A program made the translations under genes and the position numbers. Of a stretch of DNA of 64,000 nt, positions 42,072-53,915 are shown piece after piece; positions within the stretch are counted from its first letter, which is position 1, and each line of letters opens with the position of its first letter. Origin of the DNA: Neptunomonas sp. (GTDB taxonomy: Bacteria > Pseudomonadota > Gammaproteobacteria > Pseudomonadales > Balneatricaceae); contig NZ_JADGEV010000014.1 in assembly GCF_016744175.1 (NCBI RefSeq), positions 11,806 to 75,805 of the forward strand, written 5' to 3'. The notes below the pieces were generated by a model. That model worked only from the letters and a program-made list of their open reading frames with translations, was not told the origin of the DNA and made no database searches.

Positions 42072-42608
42072 TCAGGAATTAAGTGCTTCAGCTAGTTTCG
42101 CCAAACGGGCGCGAACTGAGCCGTCGATTACCAGGTCTTGTGTCCGTACTACAACACCACCCAAGATAGTTTTATCTACGGTTGATGTTAGTGTTACGTC
42201 CCGACCCAGCTTAGCGCTGAGTGCCTGAGTTAATTTCTGTTGCTGTTGCTCATCCAGTTCATAAGCAGTTGTCAAATCGATATCGACTGACTTCAGCAAA
42301 TTTGCTTTGAGCTGCTCGAACTGCGCATTAACTTCTTGGAGCAAACCAAGGCGCTGATTTCCAGCTAGTAACCGTATGAAATTCTCACCTGCTTCATCCA
42401 GGTGGTCTTTACATACCGATACCATAGCGCCTGCTTTTTGCTCACTCGTTAGCGCAGGATTGCCCAACACATTAGCCATCACGCTATCATTAGCTACTAC
42501 AGCAGCTGTTGTTAGCATTGTTGACCACTGCTCTAAATTGCCCTTTTCTTGAGCGAATTCAAATGCAGCTTTTGTGTAAGGACGAGCGACTGTATTGAGT
42601 TCAGCCAT
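42072..42608 (-). CDS. atpH: F0F1 ATP synthase subunit delta
   Basis: VARPYTKAAFEFAQE...TSTVDKTILGGVVVRTQDLVIDGSVRARLAKLAEAL. Confidence 0.97.
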   Translation of the reverse strand: MAELNTVARPYTKAAFEFAQEKGNLEQWSTMLTTAAVVANDSVMANVLGNPALTSEQKAGAMVSVCKDHLDEAGENFIRLLAGNQRLGLLQEVNAQFEQLKANLLKSVDIDLTTAYELDEQQQQKLTQALSAKLGRDVTLTSTVDKTILGGVVVRTQDLVIDGSVRARLAKLAEALNS

Positions 42609-42620
42609 CGTAAACCTCGC

Positions 42621-43091
42621 TTAAAGCTCCGCTGCTAGTTTATCAACCAGCTGAGCGTGGGCTGCTTTGTCGACCGACTTCTCAAGAATCTTTTCAGCTC
42701 CGGCAACTGCTAATGCAGCAACCTGTGAGCGAAGCGTTTCTTTCGCACGGTTAACATCCTGTTCGATTTCTGCCTGAGCAGCGTGTTTGATGCGTTCTGC
42801 TTCAACACGAGCTTGCTCTTTAGCTTCATCGACTAGTTGACTAGCCCGCTTATTAGCCTGTTCGATGATGGCGGCTGCTTGCTCTTTGCTTTCACGCATA
42901 TTCGCAACAGCTTTTTCTTGTGCCAATTGCAAATCGCGCTGAGCGCGTTCAGCAGCGTCCAGACCTTCAGCAATCTTTTTCTTACGTTCTGCTAGGGCAC
43001 CTGTAATTGGTGGCCATACATACTTCATGCAGAACATAACAAAGATAGCGAATGCGATGGCCTGACCAATGATGGTTAGATTGATATTCAC
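42621..43091 (-). CDS. atpF: F0F1 ATP synthase subunit B
   Basis: [29 protein letters not shown]; coiled coil. Confidence 0.98.
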   Translation of the reverse strand: MNINLTIIGQAIAFAIFVMFCMKYVWPPITGALAERKKKIAEGLDAAERAQRDLQLAQEKAVANMRESKEQAAAIIEQANKRASQLVDEAKEQARVEAERIKHAAQAEIEQDVNRAKETLRSQVAALAVAGAEKILEKSVDKAAHAQLVDKLAAEL

Positions 43092-43162
43092 GCCATTACC
43101 TCTCGCGGTTGTTCTAAAAAGTAGTTACCCATATTACTGGGAATGGTTTGCATCTCTACTTA

Positions 43163-44329
<1,167 letters not shown>

Positions 44330-44791
44330 TTAAAGTTTTAGGAATCGGTGATTTGCCTTCATCTGCAGGTACCAACCGGATACCTGTAGCAATATGAAAG
44401 CGAAAAATAAGGAAAATGGGCTCAAAGGACGAACCATGATAAAGACAGCTGAAAAACCTACTATCGATATCGCCATTTTCCATATTTGACCGATATACAT
44501 TTCTGCCAGAGCCCGATTTGGCGAGCTTTTCTGACCACCGAACAGGATACGTTTTGCAAAATAGGCATTGGGTAGCAAATAAAGCAGCCCTCCCAGTAGT
44601 ACTGAGTAGGCTTGTGTCACTCCATAAATCAATGTAATGACGGCCATTACTGCTATCAAAAGAGCTTGTATCAGAAATATCCTGATAACTCTGTGTCGTG
44701 TTGCCTGAGTATGCTTTCCTGGCTTCAGGTTCATATCCAAGTTCCACTCACGATGAGTCCCTTTTGCACTATTTTGGAAATCTGTTTCCAA
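44330..44791 (-). CDS. atpI: ATP synthase subunit I
   Basis: 4-TM AtpI-like protein upstream of atpB; start could be internal (MNLKPGKHTQ). Confidence 0.85.
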   Translation of the reverse strand: METDFQNSAKGTHREWNLDMNLKPGKHTQATRHRVIRIFLIQALLIAVMAVITLIYGVTQAYSVLLGGLLYLLPNAYFAKRILFGGQKSSPNRALAEMYIGQIWKMAISIVGFSAVFIMVRPLSPFSLFFAFILLQVSGWYLQMKANHRFLKL

Positions 44792-44909
44792 TCAGCGTGC
44801 CGATTATATGGGGTTAGCCCGAGAGACTCAACCTGATAGTAAGGGTTTTGCACTAATGTCTTATCGCAGATCATACTTAAGTCCTTAAAACATCAACCTT
44901 GTAGCGTTT

Positions 44910-45794
44910 TTACTCTGCAAAATTTTTAAGAATATTTTTTAATGCATCAGGCGAGTCGTATGCAATCGTGATTTTTCCTTTACCTTTGTTGCTTTGATTT
45001 ATCGATACTTTTGCCGCAAAGCGACGTGATAAATCACTTGATATCTGCTCAAGCTGAGGATCTGGTTTTTTTACTTCCCGTATAGGCTTAACAATATCAC
45101 CAGCTTGCCACTTTCTAACAAGCTCTTCTGTTTGCCTAACTGAAAGCGCTTTGCCTACAACTTCTTGAGCGGCTAATATCTGTTGCTCTAGGTCTAAGCC
45201 AAGCAGAGCTCGCGCATGCCCCATCTCTATGTCGCCATATTCCAACATTTTTCGGACATCATCAGTCAACTTCATCAAGCGTAGTAAATTGGCTACGCTC
45301 GAGCGCGACTTTCCAACCGCATCAGCAACTTCTTGCTGTGTTAGTTCAAATTCATCTTGTAAGCGTTGCAGTGCTATCGCTTCTTCCATTGGGTTTAAAT
45401 CTTCACGCTGGATATTTTCTATCAGCGCCATTGCAATAGCAGCTTCGTCAGGCACATTTTTTACAATAACAGGTATCTCATCCAGCCCTGCCATTTGTGA
45501 AGCTCTCCAACGGCGTTCACCAGCTATAATTTCATAAAAGTCATCTTCAACCAAACGAATGATTATTGGTTGCATCACACCCTGTACGCGAATAGAACTA
45601 GCCAAGTCTTCTAATGCAGAAGGCTCCAAGTCACGGCGAGGTTGATAACGGCCACGCTGAATTTTGTGAACAGACATGAGCTCATAGCCACTATGCGGAG
45701 CATTTACTGTTTGTTCTATAGATGCTTCATCTTCGGTATTAATACCCGCTAATAACGCATCCAATCCGCGACCTAAACCTCTTTTTTTAACCAT
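44910..45794 (-). CDS. parB: Chromosome partitioning protein ParB
   Basis: KKRGLGRGLDALL; ParB/Spo0J HTH and GERRWRAS. Confidence 0.97.
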   Translation of the reverse strand: MVKKRGLGRGLDALLAGINTEDEASIEQTVNAPHSGYELMSVHKIQRGRYQPRRDLEPSALEDLASSIRVQGVMQPIIIRLVEDDFYEIIAGERRWRASQMAGLDEIPVIVKNVPDEAAIAMALIENIQREDLNPMEEAIALQRLQDEFELTQQEVADAVGKSRSSVANLLRLMKLTDDVRKMLEYGDIEMGHARALLGLDLEQQILAAQEVVGKALSVRQTEELVRKWQAGDIVKPIREVKKPDPQLEQISSDLSRRFAAKVSINQSNKGKGKITIAYDSPDALKNILKNFAE

Positions 45795-45796
45795 TA

Positions 45797-46603
45797 CTAT
45801 GCTTCCTGTTGATCGGCTTTCAGAGAATTTTTCAATTCTTGCTTTGTTTTTCTTATCAACTCCCCTGCTAAAGCAAGGTAAGCTACCGATCCACGCGAAT
45901 TTTTATCGTAGAACAAAACCGGTAAACCATGAGATGGCGCTTCAGCCAACCGAACATTACGTGGAATGACTGTGCGATAAACCTTATCACCAAAATAATC
46001 TACTAAATGATTAGAAACATCTTTGGTCAGACTCATTCTTGGATCAAACATAGTACGCAAAATCCCTTCAATTCTTAAATTAGGGTTTAGACGCTGGTTT
46101 ATTTTATCAATAGTGCCAATTAGCGAACTGATACCTTCAAGGGCATAGTATTCACATTGCATGGGTATGATGACGCCTGACGATGCAGCAAGAGCATTAA
46201 CTGTCAGTAAGTTTAGAGATGGCGGATTATCGATTAGCACAAAATCATAATTTTCTATGATAGGCGCTAGTGCTGTTTTTAAACGAAACTCTCTTCTGGG
46301 CAATTGTAATAATTCAACTTCAGCAGCGGTTAGATCCCCGTTTGAACCAATAACATCGTAACCCACCTTCGGGTTTTTAATAATGGCATCGGCAGCTGTA
46401 GACTTTCCTGTCAGCAACTCATAGGCAGAGTGCTGCAAATCATGCTTATCAACGCCACTACCCATAGTAGCGTTGCCTTGAGGGTCAAGGTCAACCATCA
46501 ACACACGTTTTTTAGTTGCAGCAAGGGACGCAGAAAGATTAACGCATGTTGTCGTCTTCCCCACACCGCCCTTCTGATTAGTTATTGTCAGGATCTTAGC
46601 CAC
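45797..46603 (-). CDS. parA: Chromosome partitioning ATPase ParA/Soj
   Basis: KILTITNQKGGVGKTTTCVNLSASLA deviant Walker A. Confidence 0.98.
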   Translation of the reverse strand: MAKILTITNQKGGVGKTTTCVNLSASLAATKKRVLMVDLDPQGNATMGSGVDKHDLQHSAYELLTGKSTAADAIIKNPKVGYDVIGSNGDLTAAEVELLQLPRREFRLKTALAPIIENYDFVLIDNPPSLNLLTVNALAASSGVIIPMQCEYYALEGISSLIGTIDKINQRLNPNLRIEGILRTMFDPRMSLTKDVSNHLVDYFGDKVYRTVIPRNVRLAEAPSHGLPVLFYDKNSRGSVAYLALAGELIRKTKQELKNSLKADQQEA

Positions 46604-46605
46604 AG

Positions 46606-47235
46606 TTACCCTCTCCCAAGCACCATTAAGTGTCGTGCGCCATGTGTACCTGATACATTCAATGAATGACTGGCTTTTAACTCAATATCGGCAGGCAGCT
46701 GAGTTAACTCTTCAGTAGGGTACAAGCCTTTCATGGCAAGAAACACTCCATCTTGGCGGCACAATTGATGTGTCCATTTGATCATATCCGCTATAGAAGC
46801 AAAGGCGCGCGATACTACCTCATTGTAGGGTTCATCATCGCATTGCTCTGCACGGCCATTAATAACGGTTAGGTTACTCAAACCCAGTTCAACTTTAACC
46901 TGATTTTGGAACCGTGTTTTTTTACCATTACTATCTAGTGTAGTCACATCTAAATCTGGGCAACAAATAGCCAGTGGAATTCCTGGTAATCCAGGTCCAC
47001 TTCCCACATCGATAATTCGAGGCCCTTTTACAAATGGCAACAAACTTAAACTATCGAGTAAGTGTCGAGTAACCATTTCAGCGGGGTCTTTTACGGCAGT
47101 GAGATTATAAGCTTTATTCCACTTCTCTAATAACTGTAAATAAGCCATTAGCTTATCTACTTGTTCATCCGATAACGAAAGCTTCATTTCTTGCGATTGT
47201 CGTACCAATGAAGCACGTAATTCTGTCAAATCCAT
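46606..47235 (-). CDS. rsmG: 16S rRNA (guanine527-N7)-methyltransferase RsmG
   Basis: WNKAYNLTAVKDPAEMVTRHLLDSLSLLPF; start overlaps mnmG stop by 1 nt. Confidence 0.97.
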   Translation of the reverse strand: MDLTELRASLVRQSQEMKLSLSDEQVDKLMAYLQLLEKWNKAYNLTAVKDPAEMVTRHLLDSLSLLPFVKGPRIIDVGSGPGLPGIPLAICCPDLDVTTLDSNGKKTRFQNQVKVELGLSNLTVINGRAEQCDDEPYNEVVSRAFASIADMIKWTHQLCRQDGVFLAMKGLYPTEELTQLPADIELKASHSLNVSGTHGARHLMVLGRG

Positions 47236-49130
47236 TAACCCGTGGCCTTTTGTTGCTTCTTAATCATCTGTTGCTTTTTAATATTAACCAACAGTAACGA
47301 AATTGCCGCAGGCGTCATCCCTTGAATCCGAGATGCGTGCGCAATACTGACAGGTCGCTGCTCTTGTAGCTTGCTTTTTAACTCATTTGAAAGACCACCC
47401 ACCACCTCATAATCAAAATTATCAGGTAGAGGGGTATTTTCTTGTAATTTAACACGCTCTATATCTTCAATTTGACGGTTGATATAACCCTCGTATTTAA
47501 ACTGTATTTCCACTTGCTCCGCAACCAACGGATCAGTCACTGCCTGCCCTTTTAATTCAGCAACATCCGCATATTTCAGTTCGGGACGGCGAATGAGATC
47601 TGCTAAATTGTATTCACGTTGCATTACAGAAGAGAGTTTATCTTTAATTTTCTCCGCCGCTTCAGTGCCCGGCTGTATCCATGTGCTGCTTAAGCGTTGC
47701 TTTTCTATATCAATAGCTTCACGTTTCTTACAAAAAGCAGCCCAGCGCTCATCACCGACTAAACCAAGCTCGCGGCCTTTTTCCGTTAAGCGAAGATCAG
47801 CATTATCTTCTCTTAAGATGAGTCGGTATTCCGCACGACTAGTAAACATCCGATAAGGTTCGGATGTTCCCATTGTGATGAGGTCATCCACTAGCACTCC
47901 AATATATGCCTCATCTCGACGTGGATACCATTGATCTTGATCTAAAGCACTTGCCGCAGCATTTAGCCCTGCAAGTAAACCTTGAGCCGCAGCTTCTTCA
48001 TAACCTGTCGTACCATTAATCTGACCGGCAAAATAAAGCCCCTGAATAAATTTCGTCTCTAATGTGTGTTTCAAATCCTGTGGATTGAAGAAGTCATACT
48101 CAATTGCATAACCAGGCCTGAGTATATGAGCGTTTTCAAAACCACGAATAGAACGAACAGCGGCTAACTGGACATCAAATGGTAAGCTGGTTGATATTCC
48201 ATTCGGATATAGTTCGTGAGTCGTTAGCCCTTCAGGTTCAACAAAAATCTGGTGTTGATTCTTATCAGCAAAACGCATGATTTTATCTTCAATTGAAGGG
48301 CAGTAGCGTGGTCCAGCACCTTCAATAACGCCAGTATATAAAGGAGATCTATCTAATGCGGCGCGAAGAATATCATGAGTATGTTCATTAGTATGTGTAA
48401 TAAAACAACTGATCTGTTCAGGATGGTCTGCTTGAGAACCCATAAACGACATTACCGGCCTTGGTGTATCACCTGGTTGGGCCTGCATAACTGAGAAATC
48501 TACGCTACGAGCGTCTATGCGCGGTGGCGTACCCGTTTTTAAGCGTTCGACACGAAATGGAAGTTCTCGTAAGCGCTTAGCTAACGCGATTGATGGAGGA
48601 TCGCCTGCTCTACCTCCTGAGAAATTCTCCATTCCTATATGGATTAATCCGCCTAAAAAAGTTCCTGCTGTTAGCACTACTGATTTCGCATTAAAACGAA
48701 TGCCTGTTTGAGTGACGACGCCTTTAACTTCGTCTTGCTCAACAATTAAATCATCTGCTGATTGTTGGAATATTTGTAGATTAGGTTGATTTTCAAGAAT
48801 GTTACGTATGGCAGCTTTGTAAAGAACTCTATCTGCTTGAGCTCGTGTAGCACGTACCGCAGGCCCTTTACGAGAATTCAAAACTCGAAATTGAATACCT
48901 CCTTTGTCAGTTGCACGAGCCATTGCTCCATCCAGAGCATCAATTTCTTTTACAAGATGGCTTTTCCCAATACCACCAATTGCTGGATTACATGACATCT
49001 GACCAAGCGTTTCGATGTTATGTGTTAGCAATAGTGTTTTAGCGCCTTTACGAGCAGAAGCTAATGCAGCTTCTGTTCCCGCATGTCCTCCGCCAATAAT
49101 AATGACATCAAATTGATCAGGATAGTCCAA
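47235..49130 (-). CDS. mnmG: tRNA uridine-5-carboxymethylaminomethyl modification enzyme MnmG/GidA
   Basis: [61 protein letters not shown]. Confidence 0.99.
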   Translation of the reverse strand: MDYPDQFDVIIIGGGHAGTEAALASARKGAKTLLLTHNIETLGQMSCNPAIGGIGKSHLVKEIDALDGAMARATDKGGIQFRVLNSRKGPAVRATRAQADRVLYKAAIRNILENQPNLQIFQQSADDLIVEQDEVKGVVTQTGIRFNAKSVVLTAGTFLGGLIHIGMENFSGGRAGDPPSIALAKRLRELPFRVERLKTGTPPRIDARSVDFSVMQAQPGDTPRPVMSFMGSQADHPEQISCFITHTNEHTHDILRAALDRSPLYTGVIEGAGPRYCPSIEDKIMRFADKNQHQIFVEPEGLTTHELYPNGISTSLPFDVQLAAVRSIRGFENAHILRPGYAIEYDFFNPQDLKHTLETKFIQGLYFAGQINGTTGYEEAAAQGLLAGLNAAASALDQDQWYPRRDEAYIGVLVDDLITMGTSEPYRMFTSRAEYRLILREDNADLRLTEKGRELGLVGDERWAAFCKKREAIDIEKQRLSSTWIQPGTEAAEKIKDKLSSVMQREYNLADLIRRPELKYADVAELKGQAVTDPLVAEQVEIQFKYEGYINRQIEDIERVKLQENTPLPDNFDYEVVGGLSNELKSKLQEQRPVSIAHASRIQGMTPAAISLLLVNIKKQQMIKKQQKATG

Positions 49131-49139
49131 TGCTTTTAC

Positions 49140-49780
49140 CTCGATATAAAGCAGGTTACTTATCTATTTACAACGAAACAGATTTGATAGGACGAGCATT
49201 ATACAGTCTTAATTGATCGAAGGAATGTCTAAAAATTGATCAACTTTATTCTTTATTTGTTTTCTTCTAAATAAATATTAAAGGTATATGAATATATATA
49301 TAAGATTATTGTTGTTGTTATTATTAAGGAGCTACTTATCTGTTCTTAAGCCTATATTTATCAGCAAAAACAAAGAGATAGACGGGTTGAAACAGGGTCT
49401 TGAAACTGTCAGATACCTCTGCTGTACAAGTACATAAGGTGTGCATAAAAGGGCAAGTTATGCACAGGTAAAACTACCCCCAACTTGATCACCTAGATAT
49501 CCCCTGTTTTACACAGACGTTACTAACAACAAGAATAAAAGTGTTTAACTAATGAATAACCTAAAACCTTGCTGTGGATAAACCTGTGTAAAGTGTTAAT
49601 AACTTTACTTGGGGATAATCCATCTGGAAATAGAAAAGAAGCTCTTGTTATTTTATCAACAGTGGATAAGTCTTTGGTAATTGTAATTATTCTTTTTTAA
49701 TCAATGTGTTATATCTGTATATAATTATACATGTAGATAACTTTTGTGTAAGGAAATGTGAGTAATTCACTGTTTTAGAG
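49140..49780. other. oriC: Putative chromosomal replication origin (oriC): AT-rich DUE-like segment, DnaA boxes, IHF-like site
   Basis: TTATCCACA on minus strand at 49573-49581; TTATGCACA at 49440-49448(-) and 49458-49466(+); TTTTACACA at 49507-49515; several one-mismatch boxes; IHF consensus AATCAATGTGTTA at 49699-49711; AT-rich tract ~49240-49330; adjacent to mnmG/rsmG/parAB. Confidence 0.8.
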
Positions 49781-49784
49781 AAAA

Positions 49785-49808
49785 GATCAGCCTATAGAAA
49801 GGCTGATC
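49785..49808 (-). terminator. Terminator downstream of the GMC oxidoreductase
   Basis: GATCAGCC-tatagaaa-GGCTGATC, T tract on minus strand. Confidence 0.7.
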
Positions 49809-49837
49809 GGAACAAAAAAAGTAGAAAATAATTTCAA

Positions 49838-51439
49838 TTATTTGCTTAAAATCATCTCTGCAGCCTTTTCTGCAATCATAATTGTGGGTGAATTGGTATT
49901 TCCGGAGGTTATCGTGGGCATAATCGATGCGTCGACGACTCGCAGTTGATCAATTCCGTGGACTTTTAATTGAGAGTCGACAACTGACATTGGGCTGTTG
50001 CCCATCTGACAAGTACCGACAGGATGAAAAATAGTGGTGGCAATATCGCCCGCTGCTTTAATGAGCTCTTCATCAGTATGAATCTCAATACCTGGCTTAA
50101 ACTCTTCTGGTTGGTATTGTTTAAAGGCATCTGCTTTGCAGATATTTCTACTGAGTTTAAGTGCATCAGCAGCCACTTGTTTGTCTTCTTCATGGCTTAG
50201 GTAGTTAGGGGTGATGATAGGGGCTGAATAGGGGTTTGCAGAGCTTAATCGAATATGGCCCCGGCTTTTGGGCCTGAGGTTGCAAACAGAAACGGTAATA
50301 GCTGGGAACTTATGAAGTGGGTCACCCAACTTTTCGCAACTCAGTGGCTGAATATGGTATTCGAGATTAGCTGTATCGTACTTCTTATCGCTTTTCGCAA
50401 AGCCTCCTAACTGACTGGGAGCCATGGATAAAGGGCCTCGTCTGAAAAAAGCATAATCAAAAGCCATTTTAGCCTTGCCAAGCCAGCTATTCGCCTGCTC
50501 ATTGAGGGTGTCAGCATTTTTGACTTTAAACACTGCCCTAACTTGTAGGTGATCTTGTAGGTTTTCTCCGACACCTGGAAGTTTATGGACAAGGTCTATA
50601 TTGTGCTGTTTTAAGAGGCGTGGGTTGCCGATGCCTGAGCGCTGTAAAATAATAGGAGAGACAACTGCACCGGCCGATAATATGACTTCTTTATTCGCTC
50701 GAGCGTAGGTAGGAACGCCTTGAATATCGAACGCCACGCCTAAGGCTTTTTTATTTTCAATATGTAAGCGGTCAACGTGAGCGCAGGTGATAATTGTTAG
50801 GTTGGGCCTATGTGCTATTGGATGTAAAAACCCACTTGCGGATGACCAGCGCTTGCCTTTTTTCTGGTTTACTTGGAAATAGCTAAAGCCTTCGTTATCT
50901 CCCGTATTAAAATCATCTATTGATGGTATACCTGTTTCTGCTGCCGCTTGTCTGAAGCTATCGAGTATTTTCCATGAGAGACGTTGTTCCTCTACGCGCC
51001 ATTCTCCGTTGGCTCCATGGATGTTTGATTCACCTAAGAAATGGTCTTCAGACTTTTTGAAATATGGCAGAAGATCATCCCAACCCCATCCCTCATTACC
51101 TAAAGCGGCCCAATGGTCATAATCTTGTTTTTGACCACGCATATAGATCATGCCATTAATGGAAGATGATCCTCCTAACACTTTGCCGCGAGGGTAGTTC
51201 AGGGCTCGCCCGTTCAGACCGGCATCTGCCTGTGTTTTAAAACACCAATCAGTTTTAGGATTGTTCATCGTGTAGATGTAACCGATAGGAATATGAATCC
51301 AGGGGTAAGTGTCTTTTGTTCCGGCTTCTAATAGCAGAACTTTATTTTTTGGATCAGCTGAGAGCCTATTAGCTAATACGCAGCCTGCTGAACCTGCTCC
51401 AATAATGATATAATCAGCCTGAAATTCACACGGGTGCAT
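49838..51439 (-). CDS. GMC-family oxidoreductase (choline/alcohol dehydrogenase-like)
   Basis: DYIIIGAGSAGCVLANRLSADP; GGSSSINGMIYMRGQKQDYDHWA; HPVGTCQMG. Confidence 0.93.
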   Translation of the reverse strand: MHPCEFQADYIIIGAGSAGCVLANRLSADPKNKVLLLEAGTKDTYPWIHIPIGYIYTMNNPKTDWCFKTQADAGLNGRALNYPRGKVLGGSSSINGMIYMRGQKQDYDHWAALGNEGWGWDDLLPYFKKSEDHFLGESNIHGANGEWRVEEQRLSWKILDSFRQAAAETGIPSIDDFNTGDNEGFSYFQVNQKKGKRWSSASGFLHPIAHRPNLTIITCAHVDRLHIENKKALGVAFDIQGVPTYARANKEVILSAGAVVSPIILQRSGIGNPRLLKQHNIDLVHKLPGVGENLQDHLQVRAVFKVKNADTLNEQANSWLGKAKMAFDYAFFRRGPLSMAPSQLGGFAKSDKKYDTANLEYHIQPLSCEKLGDPLHKFPAITVSVCNLRPKSRGHIRLSSANPYSAPIITPNYLSHEEDKQVAADALKLSRNICKADAFKQYQPEEFKPGIEIHTDEELIKAAGDIATTIFHPVGTCQMGNSPMSVVDSQLKVHGIDQLRVVDASIMPTITSGNTNSPTIMIAEKAAEMILSK

Positions 51440-51558
51440 AACTTCTCCTGATACTCTTTCGCCTGCTTGGCTAAGAGTTGTTGTTTTTATTTGTTATATT
51501 CCCTTTTTAGCAAGTTATGAGCCTTTTTCATACGCTCAATTAATCGACTAACAACGGT

Positions 51559-51591
51559 AGTGCTTAGTGAGTGCTTAGTGAGTGATTAGCT
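51559..51591. repeat. Three tandem 11-bp units upstream of mtgA
   Basis: AGTGCTTAGTG AGTGCTTAGTG AGTGATTAGCT. Confidence 0.7.
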
Positions 51592-51666
51592 GAGTTCTTA
51601 CATTCTATGTTGCTTCAGCCCTTACTGTATAAAGAGGTACATACTTTGCCATTTGGAGGTGGTTGA

Positions 51667-52374
51667 GTGGCAAACAGATCAATTTTACGCTCACTCTGGC
51701 GATATACATTTTTAACATTACTATCGGTATGTTTTATATCTTTAGGCATTGTCGGTTTTATTAAGTTTGTTAACCCTCCGACATCTTCCTTTATGTTGAT
51801 TGACCAATGGCAGAACCCAGAACGTAAGGTTAGACATCTTTGGGTTGAGCTTGAGGATATTTCGCAGTGGATGCCGTTAGCTGTTATTGCTAGTGAAGAT
51901 CAATCTTTTGTTAAGCATTGGGGGATTGATACGCAACAATTACTGACTGCTTTAAAGGACTATCGCAAGAAAGGCTCTTTGCGAGGAGCAAGTACGATCT
52001 CTCAACAGACAGCAAAAAATTTATTCCTTTGGAACGGAAGACATTACATTAGGAAGGTTTTAGAGTTGGGTTTTACATTGGAGATGGAAGGCTTATGGTC
52101 AAAGCGGCGTATTATCGAAATTTATCTTAATATTGCAGAATTTGGTAATGGCGTTTACGGTGTTGAAGCGGCTAGTCAGCACTTTTTTGGAATAAAATCC
52201 CGTGATCTAACGCAAAAACAAGCGGCCATTTTGGCTGCGGTATTACCCAATCCTAAAAAATATAATGCAGCTCAACCCTCTGCCTATATCAGACAGCGAA
52301 TAAAATGGATTATCCGCCAAATGAATCAGTTAGGGGGTACCCATTCCATACAGCCACTGTTACAACAAAAGTAA
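51667..52374 (+). CDS. mtgA: Monofunctional biosynthetic peptidoglycan transglycosylase MtgA
   Basis: GT51 motifs ASEDQSFVKHWGID, RGASTISQQTAKNLFLW; GTG start. Confidence 0.95.
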   Translation: MANRSILRSLWRYTFLTLLSVCFISLGIVGFIKFVNPPTSSFMLIDQWQNPERKVRHLWVELEDISQWMPLAVIASEDQSFVKHWGIDTQQLLTALKDYRKKGSLRGASTISQQTAKNLFLWNGRHYIRKVLELGFTLEMEGLWSKRRIIEIYLNIAEFGNGVYGVEAASQHFFGIKSRDLTQKQAAILAAVLPNPKKYNAAQPSAYIRQRIKWIIRQMNQLGGTHSIQPLLQQK

Positions 52375-52376
52375 GG

Positions 52377-53558
52377 TTAGTGTTTTTGTAGCCAGTCCGC
52401 GAGCGCTATTCTTTCTTTGTCTGTCATACCTGTTTTATTCATAAATGGCATATCTTTTGAGATAACGGCGCGCGCATGAATGCGCGGAAGCCAGTTCATT
52501 ATTTGATCTTTTGTATCGTAAATGACACCTGCTGGTGCTGTTGTAAATAATTCGTCAGTGGGAGTAGCGCTATGGCAACTACGACAGCGTTGCTGAATTA
52601 AACTGATGGCTTCATTTTCAGAAAGAGCCTTACTTGAAGCATCAAGTTTCATTGGTTTAGGCGCTACTGTCCAAGCCAGAGCTATAAACGCTAAAAATGC
52701 TGTGACTAGAATAAAGGGTCTAACGATGCCTTTATGTCGTAAGTTAAAGAAATGACGTGCCCACGCTGCAATTAACATTATTGTCCCTAGAACTAGCCAG
52801 CTGTATTCATGGCCGTACGTCATAGGGTAGTGGCTGCTTAACATAATAAAGAGTACAGGTAAGGTTGCGTAGTTATTATGGGTTGAACGTAACTTAGCGT
52901 TAATTCCGTATTTGGGGTCAGGCGCTTCGCCTTTTTCTACAGCGGCTACCAATGTGCGCTGTGCAGGCATAATTCCGACGAGTACGTTGGCTGCCATACA
53001 GGTACCAATAATTGCACCTACGTGAATATAAGTACCTCTATCACTTAAGACCAAGCCTAAACCAAAGGCAATTAGGGTAAGTAAAACCAACATAACCAAA
53101 CCAAATATCAAGCCATAATTAACTAATGGTGACTTACAGGCTAAATCATAAATAACGACCCCGCCCAGAATACTACCCAATCCAATAGCAATAGCCGATA
53201 GTTGAGATATGTTGGCTTTATTTGTATCGATTAAGTAGGCATCAGCACCGACATAATAGATCAAGCTGAGTAATAAAAAGCCAGTAATCCAGGTACTGTA
53301 TGCTTCCCATTTGAACCAGTGTAGTGTCTCTGGCATTTGTTCAGGCGCTAAGCGGTATTTGGCTACTTCGTAGAAACCCCCACCGTGTATTGCCCAGAGG
53401 TCACCAGAGATTCCTTTGTCTTTTTTCCATTGCGGGGGGCTTTGTAGCGTGTTATCTAACCAAATAAAATAGAAAGAGGCGCCAATCCAAGCTATTGCTG
53501 TGACTACATGTAAAAAACGCAGTATTAAGCTGATCCAATCTATTAGGTAAGGATCCAT
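52377..53558 (-). CDS. puuD: Urate hydroxylase PuuD with C-terminal cytochrome c domain
   Basis: WISLILRFLHVVTAIAWIGASFYFIWLDN; C-terminal heme motif CRSCH. Confidence 0.9.
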   Translation of the reverse strand: MDPYLIDWISLILRFLHVVTAIAWIGASFYFIWLDNTLQSPPQWKKDKGISGDLWAIHGGGFYEVAKYRLAPEQMPETLHWFKWEAYSTWITGFLLLSLIYYVGADAYLIDTNKANISQLSAIAIGLGSILGGVVIYDLACKSPLVNYGLIFGLVMLVLLTLIAFGLGLVLSDRGTYIHVGAIIGTCMAANVLVGIMPAQRTLVAAVEKGEAPDPKYGINAKLRSTHNNYATLPVLFIMLSSHYPMTYGHEYSWLVLGTIMLIAAWARHFFNLRHKGIVRPFILVTAFLAFIALAWTVAPKPMKLDASSKALSENEAISLIQQRCRSCHSATPTDELFTTAPAGVIYDTKDQIMNWLPRIHARAVISKDMPFMNKTGMTDKERIALADWLQKH

Positions 53559-53862
53559 AGTTCATGCCTCTTATTACGTCACTAACATGATAAAATGCGT
53601 GGACTTAGTGCATTACAGAATTGAGAAGTATCTGTTTATCAAAGGTAACGAATATTTAATAGTTTGTTTTTGAATGATTTTTTATTTCTTGGGAGGCTTA
53701 TTTAGCGACCATCTGAAATAATATTTGTATTCAAGTCATCCTAAAACTTGTCTTATTAGTCAGGTTTTGTACTAATTCTGCCACTGTGCGTTAAAAATAA
53801 GAATCTATTTTTGAACGGTTGGCTGGTTTTTTGCATTTCTGAGAGAAACTAATTTTACGTTA

Positions 53863-53876
53863 GTACTGTGCAGTAC
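53863..53876. promoter_or_regulatory. Palindrome upstream of the purine transporter operon, possible operator
   Basis: GTACTG-tg-CAGTAC, flanked by the inverted pair TTTTTGCAT (53828-53836) / ATGCAAAAA (53880-53888). Confidence 0.45.
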
Positions 53877-53915
53877 GTGATGCAAAAATCGTTCAACGGT
53901 GAGAAGAGGACACAC

